Source: Promethearchaeota archaeon (GTDB lineage Archaea > Asgardarchaeota > Lokiarchaeia > Sigyniarchaeales > SOKP01). Taken from it: 64,000 bases of DNA. The DNA is taken from the NCBI GenBank assembly GCA_016839745.1, contig JAEOTS010000080.1:1-64000 (forward strand). The letters run 5' to 3'. Positions 1-8,643 of the stretch are shown in pieces; positions within the stretch are counted from its first letter, which is position 1; each line of letters opens with the position of its first letter. The notes below the pieces were generated by a model. It ran no database searches and was not told the DNA's origin. It worked only from the letters and a program-made list of their open reading frames with translations. A program made the translations under genes and the position numbers.

Positions 1-1304
1 AAAATACGGTTTTCAACTTCTGTTTTGAATTCATCATACCAAGAAGCTTCTTGGACCTTTTTAAATAAATCGAATTCAAAAAGCATGCTAATTATCAGGC
101 CGGTTTTTCCTTTTGGAGCTAGAGAGGAATCTCGAAGCGCAGGAATTGAAATTTCATAAGTATTCAATTTGCAAAACCTATCTAACCACTGTAGAATTTC
201 TTCTTTTGAGGTATTTTCAAAATTTTCGATTAATGATTTTAGTTCCGAACGATTAATTTCTCCAAGACCTCTTTTCGATGGAGTGTAAAAGAAGTGTCCG
301 TGTGAAATAGATTTATATTTTTCTATTGGTTCATCAACTCCGATGAACAAACTAAATACCGAATCTCCACCACGATGGGAAATAAATTTTTCTTTTTGAT
401 CTTTAATTTTGCGAGAAATTTTATCATCTAAATTGTCGGTATTAACTCTCTTGTATAATGTCTTTAGATCCGCGCCCCAAATGAGATAATCATAGGGATA
501 TAAATTGCCATTGATATCGATTACTTGATTCATTGAAGGAATAATTTTGGAGATTTCTGTTTCAGTTTGGATTTTCCCTCCCCATTCGATAATCTTTTGT
601 TCAATAGCTCTAGGTATTTGACCTGTACCACCCATTGGGTAAATATAATCAAGATAAACGTAAAAATAGCCCATAGCAAAAGATGTAGGAGTATTTTTAA
701 AAAAATGTTGGCCAATTATATCAGTAAGAGGTCTGTATGACGACATTTTTTCTAAAAATTCTTCAACGGGTTCATCTAGGCGATTCATACGCCGGACCGT
801 TAACAAGAATTTTCCCAAATATGGAAGTAGTTCTTTAAATAGAAATTTTCTATCTTTCTTGAGGTCTTTTAAAAGGGGGTTGTCTATCCCATATAAAACG
901 GCCATATCTTTCATCATTTTTTCTATAAATGAGAAAATTCTTTGGATATCTTCTATCTTTTCAGGATACAATTTTTCTAGTAAGATCTTATAGTCAACCA
1001 AACTATCTTCCGAATGGATATTAATAACATCGCTTTCAATCCCAACAGAGATAGGACTGTTAATAATCTCTAGTTTAATTCCTAGATCATTTAAAAAAGG
1101 TTTAATAATACCAGAATTTTCTATCGATCTTGCAGCTGTATCGAAGAAAAATCCATCTCGTTCAATTGTATTAACTAGACCTCCAATTTCTTTATTTTTT
1201 TCAATTAAAAGGACATCATACTTTGCCCTCGATAAATAGGCAGCAGCGGTTAAACCTGCCATACCTGCCCCGACTATAACTATTTTTTTATCTTTATCAT
1301 TCAT
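1..1304 (-). CDS. Phytoene desaturase-like FAD/NAD(P)-binding oxidoreductase (3' end outside window)
   Basis: The minus-strand frame is open from an ATG at 1302-1304 to the window edge, so the C-terminus is missing. The N-terminus has the Rossmann dinucleotide-binding motif VGAGMAGLTAAAYL followed by an acidic residue and IGG, typical of CrtI/amine-oxidase flavoproteins. A central segment reading YPMGGTGQIPRAIE, near positions 600-640, is characteristic of CrtI and retinol-saturase-like enzymes. The start overlaps the stop of the upstream dehydrogenase by four bases (ATGA), so the genes are co-translated. By family it should desaturate or isomerise a polyene or isoprenoid chain using FAD; the real substrate cannot be read from sequence. 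Possible partners are the SDR and SnoaL-like proteins directly upstream. Confidence 0.8.
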   Translation of the reverse strand, partial: MNDKDKKIVIVGAGMAGLTAAAYLSRAKYDVLLIEKNKEIGGLVNTIERDGFFFDTAARSIENSGIIKPFLNDLGIKLEIINSPISVGIESDVINIHSEDSLVDYKILLEKLYPEKIEDIQRIFSFIEKMMKDMAVLYGIDNPLLKDLKKDRKFLFKELLPYLGKFLLTVRRMNRLDEPVEEFLEKMSSYRPLTDIIGQHFFKNTPTSFAMGYFYVYLDYIYPMGGTGQIPRAIEQKIIEWGGKIQTETEISKIIPSMNQVIDINGNLYPYDYLIWGADLKTLYKRVNTDNLDDKISRKIKDQKEKFISHRGGDSVFSLFIGVDEPIEKYKSISHGHFFYTPSKRGLGEINRSELKSLIENFENTSKEEILQWLDRFCKLNTYEISIPALRDSSLAPKGKTGLIISMLFEFDLFKKVQEASWYDEFKTEVENRI

Positions 1305-2248
1305 TCAAGACCACCTAATTTGATGCTTAAACTCCAGAGCTCATCTGCGACCTCCCTATCCAATGCAGGAGGTGCTGGTTCTTCTTCTGAAGTAAGACGG
1401 AAAAACTTACCGCTCACTCCATTAATTTCATTTGACACGCCGAGATAATATAAAGCTTGAGCGGATATCTCAGGTGATTTTGCAGCTCGATCAACAAAAT
1501 GATGTTTAAAAAATCGATAAATTTTTCCGTTATTTTCTCCCATGTTTGTTTTCACACTTCCAGGATGCATTGCATTTATTGATACTTCGCTATCTTTGAA
1601 ATAATCGTCAAATGAAATCATTGAAAGAAGTTGAGCTGTTTTTGCTTTCCCATAACTACGCAAGCCTGAATAATGATGATCCTCCCAATCAAGATCATCT
1701 AAACTCAATCCAAGAATAGCAAAACGGTGACCTTCAGAATTTACAAGTATAATCCTTGTATTACCTTGGGTTTTTAGTTTATCCTTTAATATATAATTTA
1801 GAATAAATGACCCGAGATAATCTACTTGAAAAACAAGTTCGATATTGTCTTCAGTAAATATCTTTTTAGTAGAATAAACGCCTGCATTATGGATAAGTAT
1901 ATCTATTTTTATATCAGAATCTAAAAGTTCGTATCCTACTTTCTGTACATCAGAGATGCGGGTAAAATCTGCAATTTTATATTCACATTCTATACCAAAA
2001 TCTTGACGAATTTCTTCGCAAATCGTAAATGATTTTTCTTCATTTCGATTTATCAGTATAAGATTAGCACCATGCAAAGCATATTTTCTTGCAGTATAAT
2101 AACCAATTCCAGATGTTGCCCCCGTGATAACTACTAATTTTTCTTTAAAGTCTTCATCACATTCTTTTATCTCCGCCTTTTTATTCCTCCGCATAGCCCA
2201 CATTTGGGATAACTTATATTCTTTCCAGTACTTATTCACGCGAATCAT
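1301..2248 (-). CDS. Short-chain dehydrogenase/reductase, retinol dehydrogenase-like
   Basis: This 315-residue protein has the classical SDR fold signals: GATSGIG for cofactor binding near residue 42, an NAG motif (HNAGVY) near residue 120, and the catalytic YGKAK (YxxxK) near residue 200. A basic residue after the second strand (NRN) suggests NADP(H) preference. The C-terminal third resembles the retinol dehydrogenase/WW-oxidoreductase group. It has about 35 extra residues before the Rossmann fold. It overlaps both neighbours by four bases, giving a tight three-gene operon with a SnoaL-like protein and a CrtI-like desaturase. It likely oxidises or reduces a lipophilic alcohol or ketone; the substrate is unknown. 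Confidence 0.85.
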   Translation of the reverse strand: MIRVNKYWKEYKLSQMWAMRRNKKAEIKECDEDFKEKLVVITGATSGIGYYTARKYALHGANLILINRNEEKSFTICEEIRQDFGIECEYKIADFTRISDVQKVGYELLDSDIKIDILIHNAGVYSTKKIFTEDNIELVFQVDYLGSFILNYILKDKLKTQGNTRIILVNSEGHRFAILGLSLDDLDWEDHHYSGLRSYGKAKTAQLLSMISFDDYFKDSEVSINAMHPGSVKTNMGENNGKIYRFFKHHFVDRAAKSPEISAQALYYLGVSNEINGVSGKFFRLTSEEEPAPPALDREVADELWSLSIKLGGLE

Positions 2249-2685
2249 CCGAATCTTTTCTTTATAAATTTCCTATATCTATCTGCAAGGAAGGGAATGT
2301 TATCGATTATATCACCCCAAAGATCGTAATAATCCCTTTGTTCAATGATTTTACCATCTTCATTTAAAGTTAATCTGCTTGCTCCGAATAATGTCGAATT
2401 AGGATACCTCTTAAAACTTAATGACATTTCCCATTCAAAAAAAATAATATTTCCTTCAAACAGAATGTGGACAATTTTCATTTTCAAATCTTTAGATCGC
2501 TCAGTTAATCGTTCGGTCATTGGTTTAAATTCTTTCATGCCCTGGATTTCTTGAATCGTATCGCGAAAATAGATATTATCGTCATAATATGGGAGGATAT
2601 GTGACCAATCAGGCTTGCCATTAGTATTGTAAATATTAGTCCATAGTTCGACAAATTGGTCCTTACTTTCAATTCTGATACTCAT
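2245..2685 (-). CDS. SnoaL/NTF2-like domain protein
   Basis: A 146-residue single-domain protein with the pattern of the NTF2-like superfamily: an N-terminal helix (FVELWTNIY), a DDNIYFRDT strand region and a GMKEFKPM helix, then a long curved sheet ending in EQRDYYDLWG. Members of this fold include SnoaL-type cyclases, ketosteroid isomerases and non-catalytic ligand-binding proteins. It is the first gene of the operon with the SDR and the FAD desaturase and overlaps the SDR start by four bases. The context suggests it handles the same hydrophobic substrate. No specific catalytic residue can be assigned with certainty. Confidence 0.7.
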   Translation of the reverse strand: MSIRIESKDQFVELWTNIYNTNGKPDWSHILPYYDDNIYFRDTIQEIQGMKEFKPMTERLTERSKDLKMKIVHILFEGNIIFFEWEMSLSFKRYPNSTLFGASRLTLNEDGKIIEQRDYYDLWGDIIDNIPFLADRYRKFIKKRFG

Positions 2686-2973
2686 TAGAACCTTTCATAA
2701 TTTTGTAATTAAGAATTTATATTCAATTAAAATAAAAATTAACCATTTAAATACAATTCATTAATAAATCATAATATCACCTTATTTGAATAAAAATGTT
2801 AAAAGATAATTTGCCTAAATATTCTGGATTAAGCAAAACAAGTAATTATAAAATCAAGAAATATGATATAAAAAAAATAGGATTTAACATTAAAAAAACA
2901 AACAATCAAGTTCATGATCGTTCTATCCATACCAGCTAAAAGTTAATTCCATTTTCCTATTTTCTTTGATGAT

Positions 2974-3807
2974 TTAAGGTTTTAGTAACTCCTTAATTTT
3001 TTCTAATCTTTTTTCTCTTGAAAGATTATCATTTATGGGATTTAAATCGCCATAAAGACTTTTATGGTATACCCCCCTTGCTTCTTGATGAAAAATCCCT
3101 ATAGTGAATCGATGTGCTTTCCTTGCGATCTGTAATGCTTCTTCTTTTGATCTGGGTTTTTTATCTAAGTATTCAATTTTATCTTTGTATTCTTCCCACT
3201 TGTGGTAGGGCATTGCGGGTTGCAGAACTTCGATAAAGGAGAATCCCTTATGCTCTATAGCTGTAACTAAAGTTTCAGTCAGATGTTTGATATCTCCTGC
3301 ATAGCATCTTGCCACAAATGTTGCACCAACCTCAATAAGTAATGAAATAGGATTGAGGGGAATCTCAAAACTTCCCTTTGGAGTTGATGGTCCTTTCCAT
3401 CCTGGTTCTGTTAAACTTGAGAATTGTCCAGTAGTTAATGCATAAACACTATTATTATGCAAAACTAGTGTAATATCTTGATTTCTTTTAGCGGCATAAA
3501 GCGTATGAGCTAAACCCTCCCCCAAACCGTTTCCATCGCCAGAAAATGTGATAATTCTTAGTTCTGGATTAGCGATCTTTATTCCTTCTGCGTTTGAACT
3601 GTTTCTACCATGCAATCCATAAATCCCACTCAAATTTACATAATCAAATATTTTTGCATGGCAACCTATTCCTGAAGAAATTACAATTTCTTCCCTCTTT
3701 ACACCCTTCCTCTCTAATTCAAGAACTGCATTTTGGAACGCAGTACGAATACCATAATTTCCACATCCAGGACACCATGTAATTTCAGCGTTGGTTTCAA
3801 AACCCAT
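2974..3807 (-). CDS. 2-oxoacid:ferredoxin oxidoreductase, beta subunit
   Basis: A 277-residue thiamine-diphosphate-binding subunit. The N-terminal WCPGCGNYG motif supplies cysteines for the [4Fe-4S] cluster, with a further cysteine in GIGCHAK. The TPP/Mg motif is GDGNGLGEG with the following HNNSVYALTTGQ. The length and order match the beta subunits of two-subunit archaeal OFORs. It lies one base downstream of the gamma-alpha subunit stop, so both form an operon. The complex oxidatively decarboxylates a 2-oxoacid to acyl-CoA with ferredoxin reduction in the cytoplasm. Whether pyruvate, 2-oxoglutarate or a branched-chain oxoacid is preferred is not decided by the sequence. Confidence 0.9.
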   Translation of the reverse strand: MGFETNAEITWCPGCGNYGIRTAFQNAVLELERKGVKREEIVISSGIGCHAKIFDYVNLSGIYGLHGRNSSNAEGIKIANPELRIITFSGDGNGLGEGLAHTLYAAKRNQDITLVLHNNSVYALTTGQFSSLTEPGWKGPSTPKGSFEIPLNPISLLIEVGATFVARCYAGDIKHLTETLVTAIEHKGFSFIEVLQPAMPYHKWEEYKDKIEYLDKKPRSKEEALQIARKAHRFTIGIFHQEARGVYHKSLYGDLNPINDNLSREKRLEKIKELLKP

Positions 3808-3808
3808 T

Positions 3809-5470
3809 CTATTTCAGCACCTCTCGAATTTGTGTTGATAATTCAATCGGATCAAATGGACGACCATCATAACGCTTTATTGTTGTTCTCACTTTTATAC
3901 CCGTCTTTTCTACTAAAAGCTGAGTAAATTGTCCAGAGATATTTTGCTCAACTACTATGTTGTCTTGATCTTTGAATTCTTCTAACTCCCAAGTTGGTAA
4001 TGGACTTAAGTATATAGGTTGAATTGTAGTTGGATTTAGTTTACCATACCTAAGAGCTTCTAAAACGCTCATATAGGTTGAGCCAAAACAAAAAATATTA
4101 GTTGGATGCTCCCCGCGGATAATGTTTACAGTCTCTTTATCTTTCAGATAATTTAATAGCGCACTCACTTTTCGATTTCTTTTTTCGTGCATTTTAGCAA
4201 TTAGTTTGGCATCCTCAGTAGTAATTCCATACTCGTCATGCTCATAACTATTCCATTTTATAACCTCATTAGAAGGTGGAAAGAGCATTGGTGAGATACC
4301 GTTGTCTGTATCGAGATACCTACTATATTTACCATTATTGTGAAGACTAGCGGCAGCCCATTTTGCTTTTGCTGGGTCAATCTCGACTGTCATTGCACTC
4401 TCTGATAGATGCTTTTCAGTTAGTAATATACCTGGTGTTTGAAATTTCCAAACGAGATCTAACATTTCAGCAGTTAAATAAAACGCGTCCTCGACCGTTG
4501 CGGGAGACGCTACAATTCTTAAAAAGTCCCCATGTCCAGCAGTGAGGGCAAATGAAAGGTCAGCTTGCTCAGTATAAGTTGGTACGCCAGTCGCAGGTCC
4601 AGGCCTTTGAGACAATACTATTAGAACTGGAGCCTCAGTAATTCCTGCTAAGGAATAACCTTCTACCATAAGAGCAAAACCTCCTCCACTTGTACCAACC
4701 ATCGTTTTTGCTCCTGTAAAGGTAGATCCTACAGCCAAATTTATAACTGCAATTTCACTCTCGGCGTGAACTACTGCCAGTCCAAAATTTTCTGCTTGTC
4801 TTGCGATAAAATGCAGAATTGTAGAAGCAGGAGTCATTGGATAACCATAATATATATTTAATCCTCCAGCAATCGCTCCAAGGCTAATAGATTCATTTCC
4901 TGTTATAATCTTTCTCTCTTTATCACCCCGTTCTAATGGGAATTTGCTTTCACAGTCTTCTTTTACCATATCATAGATACTACCAGCAAACCTAATATTA
5001 TCCTCAATGCCTCGGGGGTATTGCTCACTAATTATCTGATTCATTTGCTCTTTACTAAAACCAATAGTGCTTGATAAAACAGCTACTGCCCCCACACCAT
5101 ACATAAGTTTTTTCATTGGATATTTATCTGCCTCAGAACTTAAAGGAATACCAATTCCATTAATATTACCTAATTCATCCGAATTATATACCATTATACC
5201 ATTATCTGCGAGATCATTCAAATGAGTCTCACAGCTCCTCTTATCAAAGTTGACAACTAGGTTAGATTTCATATAATGACTTGTAAGCCATCTTGTTGAA
5301 GTGCTCACTACAGAAAAGTTATGTCCTCCTCGAATTAGGCTCATATAATCATCCATTTGAAAAACATGACGGTTCAAACTAGAAAAGATATGAGCAGCCA
5401 CTGAACCGGCCTTTTTTACACCTTCCCCAGCTTTCCCTCCAATTAAAAATGTGAAAACATCTTTTGACAT
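3809..5470 (-). CDS. 2-oxoacid:ferredoxin oxidoreductase, fused gamma-alpha subunit
   Basis: A 553-residue protein whose first ~175 residues are the gamma domain (IGGKAGEGVKKAG and a GGHNF motif) and whose remainder is the alpha domain. The alpha domain starts at the GNESISLGAIAGG segment and has the CoA/2-oxoacid signature YPMTPAS, a variant of the YPITPSS motif of archaeal enzymes. GTSGGGFALM and the ADLSFAL region follow the family pattern. This gamma-alpha fusion is the usual arrangement in Sulfolobus-type two-subunit OFORs. The ATG is preceded by GAGGT about 11 bases upstream. The beta gene follows after one base. Confidence 0.9.
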   Translation of the reverse strand: MSKDVFTFLIGGKAGEGVKKAGSVAAHIFSSLNRHVFQMDDYMSLIRGGHNFSVVSTSTRWLTSHYMKSNLVVNFDKRSCETHLNDLADNGIMVYNSDELGNINGIGIPLSSEADKYPMKKLMYGVGAVAVLSSTIGFSKEQMNQIISEQYPRGIEDNIRFAGSIYDMVKEDCESKFPLERGDKERKIITGNESISLGAIAGGLNIYYGYPMTPASTILHFIARQAENFGLAVVHAESEIAVINLAVGSTFTGAKTMVGTSGGGFALMVEGYSLAGITEAPVLIVLSQRPGPATGVPTYTEQADLSFALTAGHGDFLRIVASPATVEDAFYLTAEMLDLVWKFQTPGILLTEKHLSESAMTVEIDPAKAKWAAASLHNNGKYSRYLDTDNGISPMLFPPSNEVIKWNSYEHDEYGITTEDAKLIAKMHEKRNRKVSALLNYLKDKETVNIIRGEHPTNIFCFGSTYMSVLEALRYGKLNPTTIQPIYLSPLPTWELEEFKDQDNIVVEQNISGQFTQLLVEKTGIKVRTTIKRYDGRPFDPIELSTQIREVLK

Positions 5471-5609
5471 GATAGATATAACCTCTTTTAATTTAAGAAA
5501 TGATAATTTATCGATAATTAATTAAAAAACAGTTTTCTAATAGTATATAAATCTATTGCTTATATTCACTCAACTCTGCATTAAATAAAGATAAGTTAAG
5601 GTTTAAGAT

Positions 5610-6830
5610 TCACTTTGTAAGCATGTCAAATAAATCTAGATATCTTTCCACATGCTTAATTAATAGGAATTCATTTTTTATTTTGAGATGGCCAGCTTCC
5701 CCTATTTCTCTTGCTTTGTCTGGATTTTTTAGAATATAAGTTATTTTTTCAGCAGTCTCTTCAATGGTGTCAACTAAGAACCCATTTTCTCCATCATCAA
5801 TTTGAAGTTTAATTCCCCCGACATTTCCCCCGATAACCGGGATTTTTTTCCACATCCCTTCAGTTACTGTAAGACCAAAACCTTCTTTAATCGATTTTTG
5901 AAGAATCACCTGAGATAATCGTTGGAATGCATTAACTTCAATATCACCTACGCCATCCAAATTGCTTAGTATGATAATATCGGGATCGTTTTTAGCATAA
6001 TCCTTTACTTTTTCCAGCCATTCTACACCTTCTGGATCGTCGTGAGCTAAGCTTCCTATTAAAACTAGGCGAATAGGATGCTTTTCTTTAACGATTCTGT
6101 ATGCGTCAATAACTCCTAGAGGATCTTTCCAAGGATCAAATCGAGAAACTTGCGTAACTAACGGAAGGTCTAAAGGTACAAACTTTTCTACGATTTTTTG
6201 AGCCTGAACCTCTGGAATGTCTTTATTTTTAACAGAGAAAGGATCAATCGATGGTGGAATTTGGTATATGAGATTGTGGCTTTTTTTTCTGGCATATTCC
6301 ATTTTAGTAAAGACCAAAGCATCATATAAAGACAAATAATCTGATATCATACCCCAAGCTTGAGGATTTGGGTTTGCAGTGTCGATGTGACAACGCCAAA
6401 TCCATTTCCCTTTTTTATCTTCTGCGAAATTAATAAGCGGACAAGGTTGAGGATCATGAATGATATTAAAATCAGAATCGGGACGAATTTGATCGTAGGT
6501 AGATTTAGCTTGTTCGATATAGTCGTTTACTTCTTTGTCACTAAAAAATATTTCCATATTTCCTTGCAATGCATTATGCATTTTTTTGGAAATGTCGAAA
6601 AAACTTTCTGGTGCGGTAAATACCTCCCAGCTACCCTCAATTCCTAGTTCGTTCATTAAGGGAATCATATTTTGTAGAATTTCTGCAACACCACCACCAT
6701 ATTTTGTAGCATTTACATGTAAAACAGTTTTACCTTTGAATTTGTGAGCCTTTTCCTTTAATTCATTAATAGTTTTTGCGCCTAAAAGTAGAGCATATGC
6801 TTCTAATATTGATTCAGAATTCTTTTTCAT
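5610..6830 (-). CDS. treT: Trehalose glycosyltransferring synthase, GT4 family
   Basis: A roughly 406-residue retaining glycosyltransferase. The N-terminal half has LHVNATKYGGGVAEILQNMIPLM, typical of TreT, and an IIHDPQP segment; the C-terminal half has the nucleotide-sugar part VTQVSRFDPWKDP and EGFGLTVTEGMW. TreT reversibly makes trehalose from NDP-glucose and glucose. An ATG at 6828-6830 is preferred over the in-frame GTG nine bases upstream; no clear ribosome-binding site separates them. It is divergent from a solute-binding protein, permease and ATPase set. In Thermococcus litoralis treT sits inside the trehalose/maltose transporter cluster, so a role in processing imported trehalose is a good inference. 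Confidence 0.85.
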   Translation of the reverse strand: MKKNSESILEAYALLLGAKTINELKEKAHKFKGKTVLHVNATKYGGGVAEILQNMIPLMNELGIEGSWEVFTAPESFFDISKKMHNALQGNMEIFFSDKEVNDYIEQAKSTYDQIRPDSDFNIIHDPQPCPLINFAEDKKGKWIWRCHIDTANPNPQAWGMISDYLSLYDALVFTKMEYARKKSHNLIYQIPPSIDPFSVKNKDIPEVQAQKIVEKFVPLDLPLVTQVSRFDPWKDPLGVIDAYRIVKEKHPIRLVLIGSLAHDDPEGVEWLEKVKDYAKNDPDIIILSNLDGVGDIEVNAFQRLSQVILQKSIKEGFGLTVTEGMWKKIPVIGGNVGGIKLQIDDGENGFLVDTIEETAEKITYILKNPDKAREIGEAGHLKIKNEFLLIKHVERYLDLFDMLTK

Positions 6831-7099
6831 AAATTTCACTATTTTAACTTTTAAGTAATATTTATTATTGTCATGAATAAAAAGTTTAGTTATGGACTCT
6901 ATTGTCTAATTTCTATGAGTTAAGATTATACTTAGTACAGGCTTACCTTAAGCATTTTTTATTTTTGATTTATGAAAAGATAGGATAAGATTTAAAAGAT
7001 TATTTATCGTATTTTTTCTCTGTCTTACTAATTTTTAAGTATCGACAAAATTATAAAAAAAAAGTAATAAAAAAAAAATCCAAAAAAGTGAAAATATAC
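6831..7099. promoter_or_regulatory. Divergent intergenic region between treT and the sugar ABC operon
   Basis: About 270 bases, very AT-rich, with no open frame of note. It must hold the start signals for both the leftward treT gene and the rightward importer. A TATA-like stretch GATTTAAAAGA lies near 6989-6999, and a GTGA that could pair with 16S rRNA lies at 7088-7091, eight bases before the importer ATG. Co-regulation of synthase and importer from this region is likely but no operator palindrome was identified with confidence. Confidence 0.4.
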
Positions 7100-8563
7100 A
7101 TGACAAAATACAACAAAAAAGCACTTATTGTGCTTGCAAGTCTCGTATTTTTAATGACATCAACATTTTTTCTCTTTCCAATAAAGGTACAAGCAAAACC
7201 AGTTAGTTCTCAAGTACCCATGTTGACTATTTATGTTACTGATCAACAAATGGCTGGTGTCGAATTTGTCAAAGCCGATTTTCTTGCGTCACCTCTCGGT
7301 AGTGGCGTAACAGATGTAACTGTTACATCTACAGGAACTACTGCCAATGACCAGTTAGCTTTTCTACAGACCTTAATGGGGGGTGGAACTGCTACAGCGG
7401 CAGTAATTGGTTTAGATGTAGTTTGGACTGCATTATTTGCTAGTAATGGTTGGATTATTAATCTTGACTCATATTTAGATCCCAATGAAATGGACGATTA
7501 TGTAGCGGGATTAGTTGACGCTGGAACCTGGAACGGTCACTTATACGCGTATCCGTATTTTAATAACTTAGGTATCTTGTTCTATAGAACTGATTTATTA
7601 AATCTACATATGCCAGGTTGGACAGAAGCCGATTTTGATACGTGGGAGGAGTTAAATGCAACAGCTAATTATATTCTTAACAACCAAAGTGGCTTATTGA
7701 CTGCAGCTGATGCTGATTTAGTAGGATACATTGGACAACTCGACGCTTATGAAGGTGGTGTAGTCAACTTCTTTGAGATTATTGGAAGCAACGGTGTTCT
7801 TGACGCAGTCACTAGTGCTGGTGATGTAAATGTAAATACTCAAGATGTAAAAGACGCAATGACCTTCTTTAAAGCGTTAGTACCTCCTCAATATACTGGG
7901 GTTCAAGGTAATCAATACATTATCCCACGCTATGGCCTTGTTCATGACGAAGGATCATCAGTGGGTAAATGGTTAGCAAATGAATCGATATTTATGAGAC
8001 AATGGCCGTTTGCATACGGATTATCGGAAGACAATAACATGGACTTTGGTCTAGCACCATTACCTCATTTTGCTGGTGCAACAGGTTACAGAACTTCAGC
8101 GGTAGGAGGCGCAATTTTAGCAGTTCCAGCTGCAACAACAGGTACTGCAAGAGAAGCTGCCGTTAATCTTACTAAATTCCTTGGAGATCAATTAGCTCAA
8201 GAAGCAGAACTTACAGAAGTTTCAAATTTCCCTGCTCTTACATCAGTTTATGCTAGCCCCCCTACGGGACAGGAATGGATTATGAATTTCACGGATCAGT
8301 TACCCTTAACTTTATCACGACCTGTACATGAAGATTATCCTCTCATTTCAAATGTGATAGCTGATTACTTCAGTGATTTATTAAGTTGTCAAAAGAGTGT
8401 TGACGATGCATTATTGGAAATGGATCGCGATATAAAAGAAATAATTGGAGAAGCACCTGTTCTTCCTGGACTTGAAATTCCAGGATATAGCATTGCGATA
8501 CTAGTTATGACGACTGCCTTTTCTATTGGATTAATTGTAGTATTAAGAAGAAGACATAGGTAA
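7100..8563 (+). CDS. Extracellular sugar-type solute-binding protein with C-terminal membrane anchor
   Basis: A 487-residue family-1 (MalE-like) binding protein. It starts with a signal peptide (KKALIVLASLVFLMTSTFFLF, cleavage probably after VQA), followed by two lobes with patterns such as GLDVVWTALFASNGWI and AYPYFNNLGILFYR. The C-terminus is a proline/glycine stretch (LPGLEIPGY), one hydrophobic segment and an Arg/His-rich tail, so the protein is tethered by a transmembrane helix rather than a lipid. ATG 7100 is chosen over GTG 7088 because the latter lies in a GTGA ribosome-binding position. It heads the operon with the permease fusion and ATPase. Trehalose or maltose is the likely ligand given the divergent treT. 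Confidence 0.85.
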   Translation: MTKYNKKALIVLASLVFLMTSTFFLFPIKVQAKPVSSQVPMLTIYVTDQQMAGVEFVKADFLASPLGSGVTDVTVTSTGTTANDQLAFLQTLMGGGTATAAVIGLDVVWTALFASNGWIINLDSYLDPNEMDDYVAGLVDAGTWNGHLYAYPYFNNLGILFYRTDLLNLHMPGWTEADFDTWEELNATANYILNNQSGLLTAADADLVGYIGQLDAYEGGVVNFFEIIGSNGVLDAVTSAGDVNVNTQDVKDAMTFFKALVPPQYTGVQGNQYIIPRYGLVHDEGSSVGKWLANESIFMRQWPFAYGLSEDNNMDFGLAPLPHFAGATGYRTSAVGGAILAVPAATTGTAREAAVNLTKFLGDQLAQEAELTEVSNFPALTSVYASPPTGQEWIMNFTDQLPLTLSRPVHEDYPLISNVIADYFSDLLSCQKSVDDALLEMDRDIKEIIGEAPVLPGLEIPGYSIAILVMTTAFSIGLIVVLRRRHR

Positions 8564-8629
8564 GAGAATAATTTAATACATCTAAATTTTAATTTTTTTT
8601 TTTAATTATAAAATATATTTTAAAAAAAA

Positions 8630-8633
8630 GGAG
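8630..8633 (+). promoter_or_regulatory. Ribosome-binding site of the permease fusion gene
   Basis: GGAG in an A-rich context ten bases before the ATG at 8644. It fixes that start within the 80-base gap after the binding-protein gene. Confidence 0.6.
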
Positions 8634-8643
8634 ATTTTTAAAC

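Noticed and set aside
2796-2939. 47-codon plus-strand frame in the gap before the oxidoreductase genes
   Set aside because: Composition is generic for AT-rich DNA (Lys, Asn, Ile), there is no motif, and no ribosome-binding site was seen.
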